DNA of 5,747 nt from NCBI GenBank assembly GCA_002401545.1, contig NVTJ01000026.1, forward strand, positions 4,814 to 10,560. Direction: 5' to 3'. This DNA comes from Alphaproteobacteria bacterium (GTDB lineage Bacteria > Pseudomonadota > Alphaproteobacteria > Sphingomonadales > Emcibacteraceae). The notes beneath the pieces are model-generated. The model was given only the letters and a program-made list of their open reading frames with translations. It did not search any database and had not been told where the DNA came from. Each line of letters begins with the position of its first letter. Positions within the stretch are counted from its first letter, which is position 1. Below are positions 1 to 5,747 of this stretch, in pieces. The translations under genes and the position numbers were made by a program.

Positions 1-827
1 CGGGCGTTATCCGCGCGCCGATCACAGGTGATGCCATTGATCTTATTCACGGGGTCAATGATCTTTTGGATTACCGCAAGTTTCGGGCCGATTTAGTTGG
101 AAAGTCCCATGTGACGATTATTGGTGCTGGTCTCATTGGCTGTGAATTTGCCAATGACCTGTTAAATTCAGGAATGCATGTGCATGTCATTGATACCTTT
201 AGCCACTGTATGTCAAACTTACTGCCCGAGCCGGCCGCAAAGGCTCTTGAAAAAGAACTGTCCGCCATGGGTTGTCAATTCTATTTCGGAAATAAAGTTG
301 AAGCCGTCAATAAATCAGGAGAGCGCTTTGCCCTCACCTTGTCCAATGGCGACCAGCTCGAGACAGATTTGATTATTTCCGCCATTGGACTCAGACCCCA
401 TACTGACTTGGCCCATGAGGCCGGCTTGTCCTGCAATCGTGGCATTATGGTCAATAAATATCTGGAAACGTCTGACCCTGATATATATGCTCTGGGCGAT
501 TGTGCCGAAGTCGAGGGCCACGTGTTAATGTATGTGGAACCCCTGTTGATTTCAGCCAAAGCACTGGCCAAATCCCTGACGGGATCGCGTACTGCCGTTC
601 AATATGGCCCCATGCCCGTCATCGTTAAAACACCGGCCTGTCCGGTTGTCGTGGCTACACCCGCCACAGGTGCGCAGGGTCAGTGGGTGATAGAAGCAGA
701 TAAAACAAATGTGAAAGCTCTGCTTAAATCACCGGACGGCGAGATCTTGGCCTTTGCCCTGACCGGAAATTATACCAAAGAATATAAAACACTACGGGAA
801 AGCCTGCCTGACATCTTAAATGATTAG
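1..827 (+). CDS. alkT: Rubredoxin-NAD(+) reductase-type FAD oxidoreductase, 5' truncated
   Basis: This is the C-terminal 274 residues (first whole codon at base 3, stop TAG 825-827) of an enzyme that passes electrons from NADH through FAD to rubredoxin, for example to feed a membrane alkane hydroxylase or an oxygen-detoxifying chain in the cytoplasm. The reading frame is open to the left edge, so the TTG at 66 is internal and not a start. What is seen: an NAD-binding Rossmann fingerprint GAGLIG at bases 123-140, followed by an acidic Asp at the end of the second strand (HVID), which favours NADH over NADPH; then the FAD-binding ALGDC at 489-503; then a C-terminal stretch (PVIVKTPACPVVVATP) characteristic of the rubredoxin reductase branch. 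Family members run to about 380-390 residues, so roughly 110 residues including the N-terminal FAD-binding GxGxxG are missing. No rubredoxin gene lies in the window. The family is near certain; the exact electron partner is inferred. An alternative is another class of NADH:acceptor FAD reductase. Confidence 0.82.
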   Translation, partial: GVIRAPITGDAIDLIHGVNDLLDYRKFRADLVGKSHVTIIGAGLIGCEFANDLLNSGMHVHVIDTFSHCMSNLLPEPAAKALEKELSAMGCQFYFGNKVEAVNKSGERFALTLSNGDQLETDLIISAIGLRPHTDLAHEAGLSCNRGIMVNKYLETSDPDIYALGDCAEVEGHVLMYVEPLLISAKALAKSLTGSRTAVQYGPMPVIVKTPACPVVVATPATGAQGQWVIEADKTNVKALLKSPDGEILAFALTGNYTKEYKTLRESLPDILND

Positions 828-2359
828 CGGGGATGAATATCCCCACCGGCCTGATCCAATTCCCGCAAGGTTGTTTTAAGTACTTTTCCGTAATTATTTT
901 TTGGCATTTTCTCAATAAATCGGTAATGCTTGGGCCGCTTGAACCGCGCCATGTTTTTAAGGCAGAATTGTTCCAGCGAAGTAATATCCACGGCAAGCCC
1001 AGACCGCGGAACCACAAAAGCCACGACACTTTCACCCCATTCACGGTCCGTACGTCCAATGACCGAAACTTCCCTGACATCAGGGTGCATGATAATAACT
1101 TCTTCCACTTCTCGCGGATAGATATTGGTTCCTCCGGATATGATTACATCTTTGGAGCGATCTTTAAGGGTCAAAAAACCGTCTTCATCAAGAACGCCAT
1201 AATCCCCCGTGTGGAGCCAGCCGTCACGTAACGCTTCCGCACTGGCCTCTGGATTACGCCAATAACCGCTCATGACCGTATCCCCCCGCACTAATACTTC
1301 TCCGATCTCACCCGAGGGCAACAACGTCCCCCTGCTGTTGGCAATGCGAACTTCAACAGCACTTTGTGCAATACCGACGGAAGCAAGCCGATCACGCCAT
1401 CGCGGGTGATCCTTATTGGCATGCATATAACTGCTAAGAGCAGTGATTGTCATCGGGCTTTCGCCCTGACCATAAAGCTGGGCAAGCTTTGGCCCAAATC
1501 GTTTCAATCCAGCCAGACAATCTTCCACATACATTGGACCACCGCCATAGATAATGGTTTTCAGGTTACTGGTGTCCGTATCACCGGGATGGTCCAGTAA
1601 TCGTTTGACCATGGTCGGAGCAGCAAAAAAGGTCAAGCCGGGCCAGTTTTCAATAAGAGCATAGACTTCCGCCGCATCAAAACCACCGCTTTCCGGAATG
1701 ATATGGCAACTCGCCTGCATCACATGGGCCAGCCCATAAAGACCGGAACCATGGCTCATGGGTGCAGCATGGAGAAACGTCTGCCACGGCGCACCCTGGT
1801 CCACATCCGCGAAATAACACTGACACATGGCCAGAAGATTCCGGTGACTAAGAACCGCCCCTTTGGGTTGCCCGGTGGTACCGCTCGTATAAAACAACCA
1901 CGCCATATCTTCTGGTGCACGGGAAATCATCCTCATTGGATTACACGCCAGCATTCGCGTGTAATCATCTCCCGAAACATCTATCACAGTTTTAAGCTCA
2001 TTTCCCCTCAGTGAATTAAGACTGTTGGCCAGATCTGGAGAGGTAAAACATAATTTAGTCCCGCTATTTTCCAGAATATAGGAAAAATCGCTTTGATGAA
2101 GCTTGGCGTTGATCGGGACAACCACAAGTCCTGCGTGCCAGCAGGCATATAACAATTCTATATATTCTGGACAATTATGTGCAATCAACGCCACCCGGTC
2201 ACCATTCGTTAAATTGAAATTTTCGCGCAATGCAGTGGCCAGACAGGATACACGCCGCGCTAACTCACCGTAATTTGACAGAATAGTGGTCCCGACTGCA
2301 ATGGCCGGATGATCTTTAAACGCATTACCCGCACGCACCATGTGAGTAGAAATATTCAT
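824..2359 (-). CDS. AMP-forming acyl-CoA synthetase (class I adenylate-forming, FadD-like)
   Basis: Complete 511-residue ANL-superfamily ligase that activates a carboxylic acid with ATP to an acyl-adenylate and transfers it to CoA. Core motifs in order: the P-loop YTSGTTGQPKG (residues 157-167); the A5 motif YGQGES (296-301), where the usual Thr of YGxTE is Gly; TGD (384-386), which binds the ATP ribose; the hinge DRSKD with Arg401 (400-404); and the C-terminal catalytic Lys492 in NNYGKVLK. Length is normal for medium- or short-substrate CoA ligases, and there is no signal peptide or membrane segment, so it is cytosolic. The ATG at 2357-2359 has AGAGG six bases upstream, which supports this start. 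It is divergent from hyuA across 238 bp and converges on the rubredoxin reductase with a 4-base overlap. The acid substrate cannot be read from sequence; an acid made by HyuAB is an inference from gene order. Confidence 0.93.
   Translation of the reverse strand: MNISTHMVRAGNAFKDHPAIAVGTTILSNYGELARRVSCLATALRENFNLTNGDRVALIAHNCPEYIELLYACWHAGLVVVPINAKLHQSDFSYILENSGTKLCFTSPDLANSLNSLRGNELKTVIDVSGDDYTRMLACNPMRMISRAPEDMAWLFYTSGTTGQPKGAVLSHRNLLAMCQCYFADVDQGAPWQTFLHAAPMSHGSGLYGLAHVMQASCHIIPESGGFDAAEVYALIENWPGLTFFAAPTMVKRLLDHPGDTDTSNLKTIIYGGGPMYVEDCLAGLKRFGPKLAQLYGQGESPMTITALSSYMHANKDHPRWRDRLASVGIAQSAVEVRIANSRGTLLPSGEIGEVLVRGDTVMSGYWRNPEASAEALRDGWLHTGDYGVLDEDGFLTLKDRSKDVIISGGTNIYPREVEEVIIMHPDVREVSVIGRTDREWGESVVAFVVPRSGLAVDITSLEQFCLKNMARFKRPKHYRFIEKMPKNNYGKVLKTTLRELDQAGGDIHPR
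829..844. terminator. Hairpin at the convergent junction, possible 3'-end or pause structure
   Basis: Arms GGGGAT (829-834) and ATCCCC (839-844) pair perfectly around the loop GAAT, one base past the TAG of the rubredoxin reductase and inside the last codons of the synthetase (Gly-Asp-Ile-His-Pro). It would form in transcripts of either strand. No U-tract follows on either side, so it is not a canonical intrinsic terminator. A 6-bp stem can arise by chance; the position is what suggests a role in ending or protecting the two colliding transcripts. Confidence 0.35.
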
Positions 2360-2486
2360 TTTATACCTCTCTAAATTATTACAAAGGTCTCAAATTTCAA
2401 TAATTAGATTATTCTTATCTGACATATTGTTACAGCCTGAACAACTAATTCCATTGTTGAAAAATTCTTAAACCGTAATTGCTGTG

Positions 2487-2515
2487 TTGACCTATGTTAG
2501 CAAATAAGTTAACGT
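2487..2515 (+). promoter_or_regulatory. Candidate sigma70-type promoter for hyuAB
   Basis: A good -35 box TTGACC (2487-2492, five of six to TTGACA) is followed after 17 bases by TAACGT (2510-2515), which matches TATAAT at only three of six positions. If used, transcription would begin near 2522, just ahead of the palindrome at 2528-2556, an arrangement that suits a repressor. A competing -10-like TATAAA (2568-2573) has no matching -35 box at the right distance. Weak evidence. Confidence 0.25.
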
Positions 2516-2527
2516 ATCGCCAGCCTT

Positions 2528-2556
2528 AATATTGTTTCATTCTACGAAACGATATT
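2528..2556. promoter_or_regulatory. 29-bp imperfect palindrome, probable operator for a dimeric regulator
   Basis: Left arm AATATTGTTTC (2528-2538) and right arm GAAACGATATT (2546-2556) are reverse complements at 10 of 11 positions, separated by 7 bp. The half-site GTTTC/GAAAC, the length and the symmetry fit an operator of a dimeric helix-turn-helix protein such as the IclR, TetR or GntR families. It lies 22 bp before the hyuA RBS, so hyuAB is the likelier target, though it could also control the divergent synthetase. No regulator gene lies in the window. The symmetry is seen directly; the function is inferred. An RNA hairpin is less likely because the stem is AU-rich. Confidence 0.55.
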
Positions 2557-2577
2557 TGATTTTTAGATATAAACCTT

Positions 2578-2584
2578 AAGGAGG
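2578..2584 (+). promoter_or_regulatory. hyuA ribosome binding site with long spacing
   Basis: AAGGAGG is a near-perfect Shine-Dalgarno sequence, but 13 bases separate it from the ATG at 2598, against the usual 5-9. The start was still placed at 2598 because the family N-terminus begins a few residues before the DIGGTFTD phosphate loop, as it does here. The only in-frame alternatives upstream are ATT codons (2586 and 2595), and the TTG at 2587 is out of frame. Confidence 0.6.
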
Positions 2585-2597
2585 CATTGGCACAATT

Positions 2598-4676
2598 ATG
2601 AAATATGCACTTGCAATTGATATTGGCGGCACATTTACTGATGCTGTTCTCATCTGCAGCGACGGCAGAAGCTGGACAGATAAGACACTGACCACTCACC
2701 ATGATTTGCTTGAGGGATTTTTTCGGGCAGCGGGCTTCGCGCTGGCCCGGGCAAATATTGAATTGAAAGATGTGAATGATGTTGTTGTTCATGCCACAAC
2801 CATTGTTACCAATGTACTCATTGAGCGCAAAGGCGCGCTCACGGGCCTGATTACAACTGAAGGGTTTCGCGATGTGCTTTATATCCGCGACGAGCATCGC
2901 TACGACATGTTTGACCCCCAAATTGAATATCCAGAACCCCTGATCACCCGTGAAAATACCTGGGGTGTTAAAGAGCGCATTTTTGCGGATGGAACGATAG
3001 GCTGCGAAATTGATGAAGAGTCCGTTCGGGAAATTGCCCGGGACATGAAAGAAATGAATATGGTCTCGGTTGCAGTCTGCCTGTTGAACAGCTATTGCAA
3101 TCCTGCGCATGAGCAGGAAATCCACCGCATCATCAATGAAGAAGCCCCCGGGATATATATTACCCTTTCCTGTGAAGTCGCGCCGCAAATGCGCGAATAC
3201 CTCAGAGCCAGCACGACGGCAATCAATGCCTATGCGGTACCAATTACCCGGCCTTATTTGAATGCCTTGATTGAAAAACTGAAAGAAACGGGTGTCATGG
3301 CTGAACCCCTGATCATGCTATCCAATGGCGGTATAATCGGGGCGCGTATTGCCGGAACCTTCCCGGTCAGGATGATCGAATCCGGCCCGGCTGCCGGCGC
3401 ATTGGTGGCCGGTGATATCGCCCGTAAATACGGTTTCGATAATTTAATATCATTTGACATGGGTGGCACTACCGCCAAGGCCTGCCTGATACAGAATGGC
3501 ACGCCTCTGATCGTCGGCGATTTTGAAGTGGACCGGCAATATTTGTTTAAACCTGGCAGTGGCATGCCTGTTACCGTGCCCTCGATTGATATGATCGAGA
3601 TTGGTGCCGGCGGTGGCTCCATCGCCCGGGTTGATAATCTGGGATTGTTAAAAGTCGGCCCGGACAGTGCCGGTTCCAACCCTGGTCCAGCCTGTTACGG
3701 ACGCGGCGGCGAGAATCCATGTGTCACTGATGCCGATGTCGTCCTTGGCGTCCTCGACCCGTTGAATTTTCTCGGCGGTGACATGCCACTGGATATAAAT
3801 AAGTCACAGCAGGTGATACAGAAACTTGCAGACCAGCTTAAGGTCTCCATGATGGAGACGGCCTGGGGTATTTTCAGTGTAGTTGGCGAATCAATGGCTG
3901 CTGCCGCCCGCGCCCATGCCACGGACCGCGGCATAAATTATCGCGGACTTCCCCTGCTGGCTTTTGGTGGAGCGGGGCCTGTCCATGCCTGTTATGTGGC
4001 CGAACGTCTTGACAGCACCCAAGTGATTTACCCCCCGATGGCCAGTGTGTTGAGCGCCTTCGGCACGCTGGTCACACCGGCACGACTTGATCTGGTTCGC
4101 GGCGGCTTATCCAGATTAAGCGACCTTAACTGGGATTCTATCGGCGTGACCATTGATACCATGCTCGACGAAGGTAAAAACGCCCTGATGGAAGCCGGAC
4201 TGCCGGCGGATTCTGTTGCCTATGGTTTTACCGCTGACATGCGCTATTGCGGTCAACAGGCTGAGGTGACGGTTGTCCTTGAAGATGATCCGCGCAATGC
4301 CCGCGACCCGATTGATCTCCGCCACCGTTTTGAAACGCAGTATGCCGCCCTATATGGTGTTTGCCTTGATGATATGGATGTGGAAATCGTCAACTGGCGG
4401 GTTACAGCACGCGGCGGAAATACTGGCCGTGAGGTGATTATAAAACTCACCGATACGCCGGCTGAACCCAAATCAACCCGCAGCGTTTATCTTGACACCA
4501 AGGCCATCCAGGTCCCGGTTTTTGACCGGCACACCTTGGCCTCGGAACAAGAAATTATTGGCCCCGTAATCATAGAAGAACGCGAAACAACCGCCTTTAT
4601 ACTGCCCGGCTGGACTATGAAGGTACATACAGACGGCAGCCTCATTGCCACGAAACAAGATCAGGGAGAACAGTAA
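2598..4676 (+). CDS. hyuA: Hydantoinase/oxoprolinase family subunit A (HyuA-like, ATP-binding)
   Basis: Complete 692-residue protein, the usual length for HyuA. It is the ATP-using subunit of a two-subunit cytosolic enzyme that either opens cyclic amides (hydantoins, 5-oxoproline, lactams) or, in the carboxylase branch, activates ketones for carboxylation. Domains in order: Hydant_A_N (about 3-182) with the actin-like phosphate loop DIGGTFTD (8-15) and HATTIVTN (65-72, where HGTT is more usual); the Hydantoinase_A core (about 200-490) with LSNGG (241-245), ESGPAAG (261-267), FDMGGTTAKA (286-295), IGAGGGSIA (335-343), SAGSNPGPACYGRGG (357-371), AFGGAGPVHA (455-464) and ASVLSAFG (482-489); and a C-terminal domain (about 505-690). 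FDMGGTTAKA differs from the FDMGGTSxD type and marks a subgroup. It leads an operon with the HyuB gene one base downstream. There is no sign of frameshift or decay. The family is certain; the substrate (hydantoin, lactam, oxoproline or ketone) is not determined. Confidence 0.95.
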   Translation: MKYALAIDIGGTFTDAVLICSDGRSWTDKTLTTHHDLLEGFFRAAGFALARANIELKDVNDVVVHATTIVTNVLIERKGALTGLITTEGFRDVLYIRDEHRYDMFDPQIEYPEPLITRENTWGVKERIFADGTIGCEIDEESVREIARDMKEMNMVSVAVCLLNSYCNPAHEQEIHRIINEEAPGIYITLSCEVAPQMREYLRASTTAINAYAVPITRPYLNALIEKLKETGVMAEPLIMLSNGGIIGARIAGTFPVRMIESGPAAGALVAGDIARKYGFDNLISFDMGGTTAKACLIQNGTPLIVGDFEVDRQYLFKPGSGMPVTVPSIDMIEIGAGGGSIARVDNLGLLKVGPDSAGSNPGPACYGRGGENPCVTDADVVLGVLDPLNFLGGDMPLDINKSQQVIQKLADQLKVSMMETAWGIFSVVGESMAAAARAHATDRGINYRGLPLLAFGGAGPVHACYVAERLDSTQVIYPPMASVLSAFGTLVTPARLDLVRGGLSRLSDLNWDSIGVTIDTMLDEGKNALMEAGLPADSVAYGFTADMRYCGQQAEVTVVLEDDPRNARDPIDLRHRFETQYAALYGVCLDDMDVEIVNWRVTARGGNTGREVIIKLTDTPAEPKSTRSVYLDTKAIQVPVFDRHTLASEQEIIGPVIIEERETTAFILPGWTMKVHTDGSLIATKQDQGEQ

Positions 4677-4677
4677 A

Positions 4678-5747
4678 ATGGACGGCATTCAACTTGAAAT
4701 TATGTGGAGCAATTTAATCAGCATTGTCAGCGAACAGGCAAAAGACCTGCAACGCATCGCCTTCAGCCCTATCGTCCGGGAAGCCGGCGACCTGGCAACA
4801 GCATTATTTGATTCCGAAGGCCGCATGGTGGCCCAGGCCATCACCGGCACACCCGGCCATATCAACTCACTGGCGGCCGCCGCCAAACAGATGATTGATA
4901 TTATTACGCCGGAAAAAATCTACCCTGGTGATGTGCTGATCACCAATGACCCCTGGATGTCTGCAGGGCATTTTTTCGACATCACCCTGCTGACACCGGT
5001 ATTCCGCAACGAGAAAATAATTGGCTATTGTGGCTCGACCATCCATCATACCGACATTGGCGGCTACGGTGTCGGGGCGGGGGCCAGGGATATTCATGAA
5101 GAAGGCCTGTGGATTCCTGTTCTCAAATTTTATGAACGTGGTCAGCCCAATGACACTCTCCATAAAATCATCCGTCGCAACGTGCGCACACCCGATGCCA
5201 TTTTCGGCGACCTTGGTGCCCAAACCTCCAGTGGTAAAATTGGTGGTGAACGGCTGAACGCCATGTGTGACCGCTATAACCTGACCGATATTGATGAACT
5301 TTCTGCCGAAATCATTGATCGTTCAGAAAAAGCTACCCGCGATGCAGTCCGCGAACTTCCCGCTGGAACCTATCACGGTCAGTCTGAATTCGATGTGCCT
5401 GGTGGCGAGGTCATTACCCTCAAAACAGCGGTAACAATTGACGCCGATAAAGGTGAAATTCTGATCGATTTTGCAGGCAGTTCTGGCCCAAGTTCGCTCG
5501 GCATTAATGTGGTGACGGCCTATACCCATGCCTATAGCACCTTTGCAATCCGTAGTGTGCTCAATCCTGATCTGGCCAATAATGCCGGCAGCCTTGCCCC
5601 CATTAAAATTACCGCCCCCAAAGAATGTATCATTAATGCGCAATATCCCTCTCCTGTCAATGCCCGCCATGTGGTTGGTATGTATGTACCTTTCCCGATC
5701 TTGAAGGCTCTGGCCAGCATAATCCCGGAACGGACCCTGGCCGAAGG
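4678..5747 (+). CDS. hyuB: Hydantoinase/oxoprolinase family subunit B (HyuB-like), 3' truncated
   Basis: Open from the ATG at 4678 to the right edge: 356 codons plus two bases, about two thirds of a normal HyuB (roughly 550-600 residues). In this family subunit B carries the substrate and metal site and works with the ATP-binding HyuA. The translation shows the conserved N-terminus SPIVREAGDLATALFD (29-44), TNDPWMSAGHFFDITLLTPVF (from residue 89, with His98 and Asp101), HHTDIGG (123-129, a probable metal-binding His-x-x-Asp), EEGLWIP (141-147) and the basic NVRTPDAIFGDLGAQ block (168-182). AGGGAG (4663-4668) lies nine bases before the ATG, and only one base separates the HyuA TAA from this ATG, so the two are surely one operon and probably translationally coupled. 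The NDPW...GH form, in place of NDPYxGGTH, places it with the same subgroup as its HyuA partner. The end and any further operon genes lie outside the window. Confidence 0.94.
   Translation, partial: MDGIQLEIMWSNLISIVSEQAKDLQRIAFSPIVREAGDLATALFDSEGRMVAQAITGTPGHINSLAAAAKQMIDIITPEKIYPGDVLITNDPWMSAGHFFDITLLTPVFRNEKIIGYCGSTIHHTDIGGYGVGAGARDIHEEGLWIPVLKFYERGQPNDTLHKIIRRNVRTPDAIFGDLGAQTSSGKIGGERLNAMCDRYNLTDIDELSAEIIDRSEKATRDAVRELPAGTYHGQSEFDVPGGEVITLKTAVTIDADKGEILIDFAGSSGPSSLGINVVTAYTHAYSTFAIRSVLNPDLANNAGSLAPIKITAPKECIINAQYPSPVNARHVVGMYVPFPILKALASIIPERTLAE

Larger units (their letters stand above)
2360..2597. promoter_or_regulatory. Divergent intergenic control region between the acyl-CoA synthetase and hyuA
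   Basis: A 238-bp gap with no supported gene, clearly more AT-rich by eye than the flanking coding DNA. Promoters for both the leftward synthetase and the rightward hyuAB must lie here or upstream. It contains the synthetase RBS (AGAGG, 2366-2370 on the minus strand), a small AT palindrome AATAAT-TAG-ATTATT (2399-2413), alternating TTGTT/AACAA boxes (2427-2458), a weak rightward promoter candidate, a strong 29-bp palindrome and the hyuA RBS. No convincing leftward -35/-10 pair was found. Confidence 0.75.

Noticed and set aside
66..68. TTG as the start of the rubredoxin reductase
   Set aside because: The frame is open upstream to the window edge and the upstream residues continue the family sequence, so this is an internal Leu codon.
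724..1231. Open frames of 118 (minus) and 132 (plus) codons around the end of the synthetase
   Set aside because: Both lie in other frames of the synthetase or rubredoxin reductase genes, with no recognisable domain or convincing RBS.
2493..2516. Inverted repeat TATGTTA / TAACGTA upstream of the main palindrome
   Set aside because: Only 6 of 7 bases pair across a 10-base gap in AT-rich DNA, which is weak, and it overlaps the candidate promoter spacer.
2526..3188. 220-codon open frame on the minus strand opposite the hyuA start
   Set aside because: It lies antisense to a well-motifed HyuA, resembles no family I recognise, and ends within the palindrome. It is a shadow of the coding strand.
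3843..3859. Perfect palindrome GTCTCCAT-G-ATGGAGAC inside hyuA
   Set aside because: It encodes conserved-frame residues (VSMMET). One 8-bp-arm palindrome across all spacer lengths is about what chance gives in 5.7 kb, so no function is claimed.
3254..4471. Several minus-strand open frames of 69-141 codons inside hyuA
   Set aside because: Antisense shadows; the opposite frame has continuous HyuA motifs throughout.
4867..5720. Minus-strand open frames of 62-118 codons inside hyuB
   Set aside because: The plus-strand frame from 4678 is open to the edge and carries the HyuB motifs, so these are shadows.
1..5747. tRNA, rRNA, CRISPR array, insertion sequence, attachment site or phage genes
   Set aside because: No cloverleaf-like segment, spaced direct repeats, transposase motifs or terminal repeats were seen on reading both strands.

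Overview
The window reads as a chromosomal metabolic region of a mid-GC Gram-negative bacterium, most likely a proteobacterium. The grounds are tightly packed genes, Shine-Dalgarno-led ATG starts and protein families typical of environmental proteobacteria. A narrower taxonomic call is not supported. Nothing mobile, no RNA gene and no CRISPR array was seen.

Layout, left to right. (1) Positions 1-827, plus strand: the C-terminal three quarters of a rubredoxin-NAD(+) reductase-type FAD enzyme, with its start lost off the left edge. (2) Positions 824-2359, minus strand: a complete 511-residue AMP-forming acyl-CoA synthetase (ANL superfamily). Its stop codon interlocks with that of gene 1, and a perfect 6-bp-stem hairpin lies just past that junction. 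(3) Positions 2360-2597: a 238-bp, visibly AT-rich divergent control region. It holds a strong imperfect palindrome (2528-2556), a weak promoter candidate and a strong but unusually distant ribosome binding site. (4) Positions 2598-4676, plus strand: a complete HyuA-type hydantoinase/oxoprolinase subunit of 692 residues. (5) From 4678 to the right edge, plus strand: the first 356 residues of its HyuB-type partner, one base after the HyuA stop and cut by the window end.

How they may work together. HyuA and HyuB are the two subunits of one ATP-dependent enzyme of the family that includes 5-oxoprolinase, N-methylhydantoinase, caprolactamase, and the acetone and acetophenone carboxylases. The sequence does not fix the substrate. 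The divergent acyl-CoA synthetase could activate a carboxylic acid made by HyuAB (lactam opening or ketone carboxylation both give an acid), which would make this a small catabolic locus with a shared control region. That link is inferred from gene order alone. The rubredoxin reductase is probably a separate unit, since it converges on the synthetase. The window shows a plausible but unassigned HyuAB pathway rather than a clearly new type of system.
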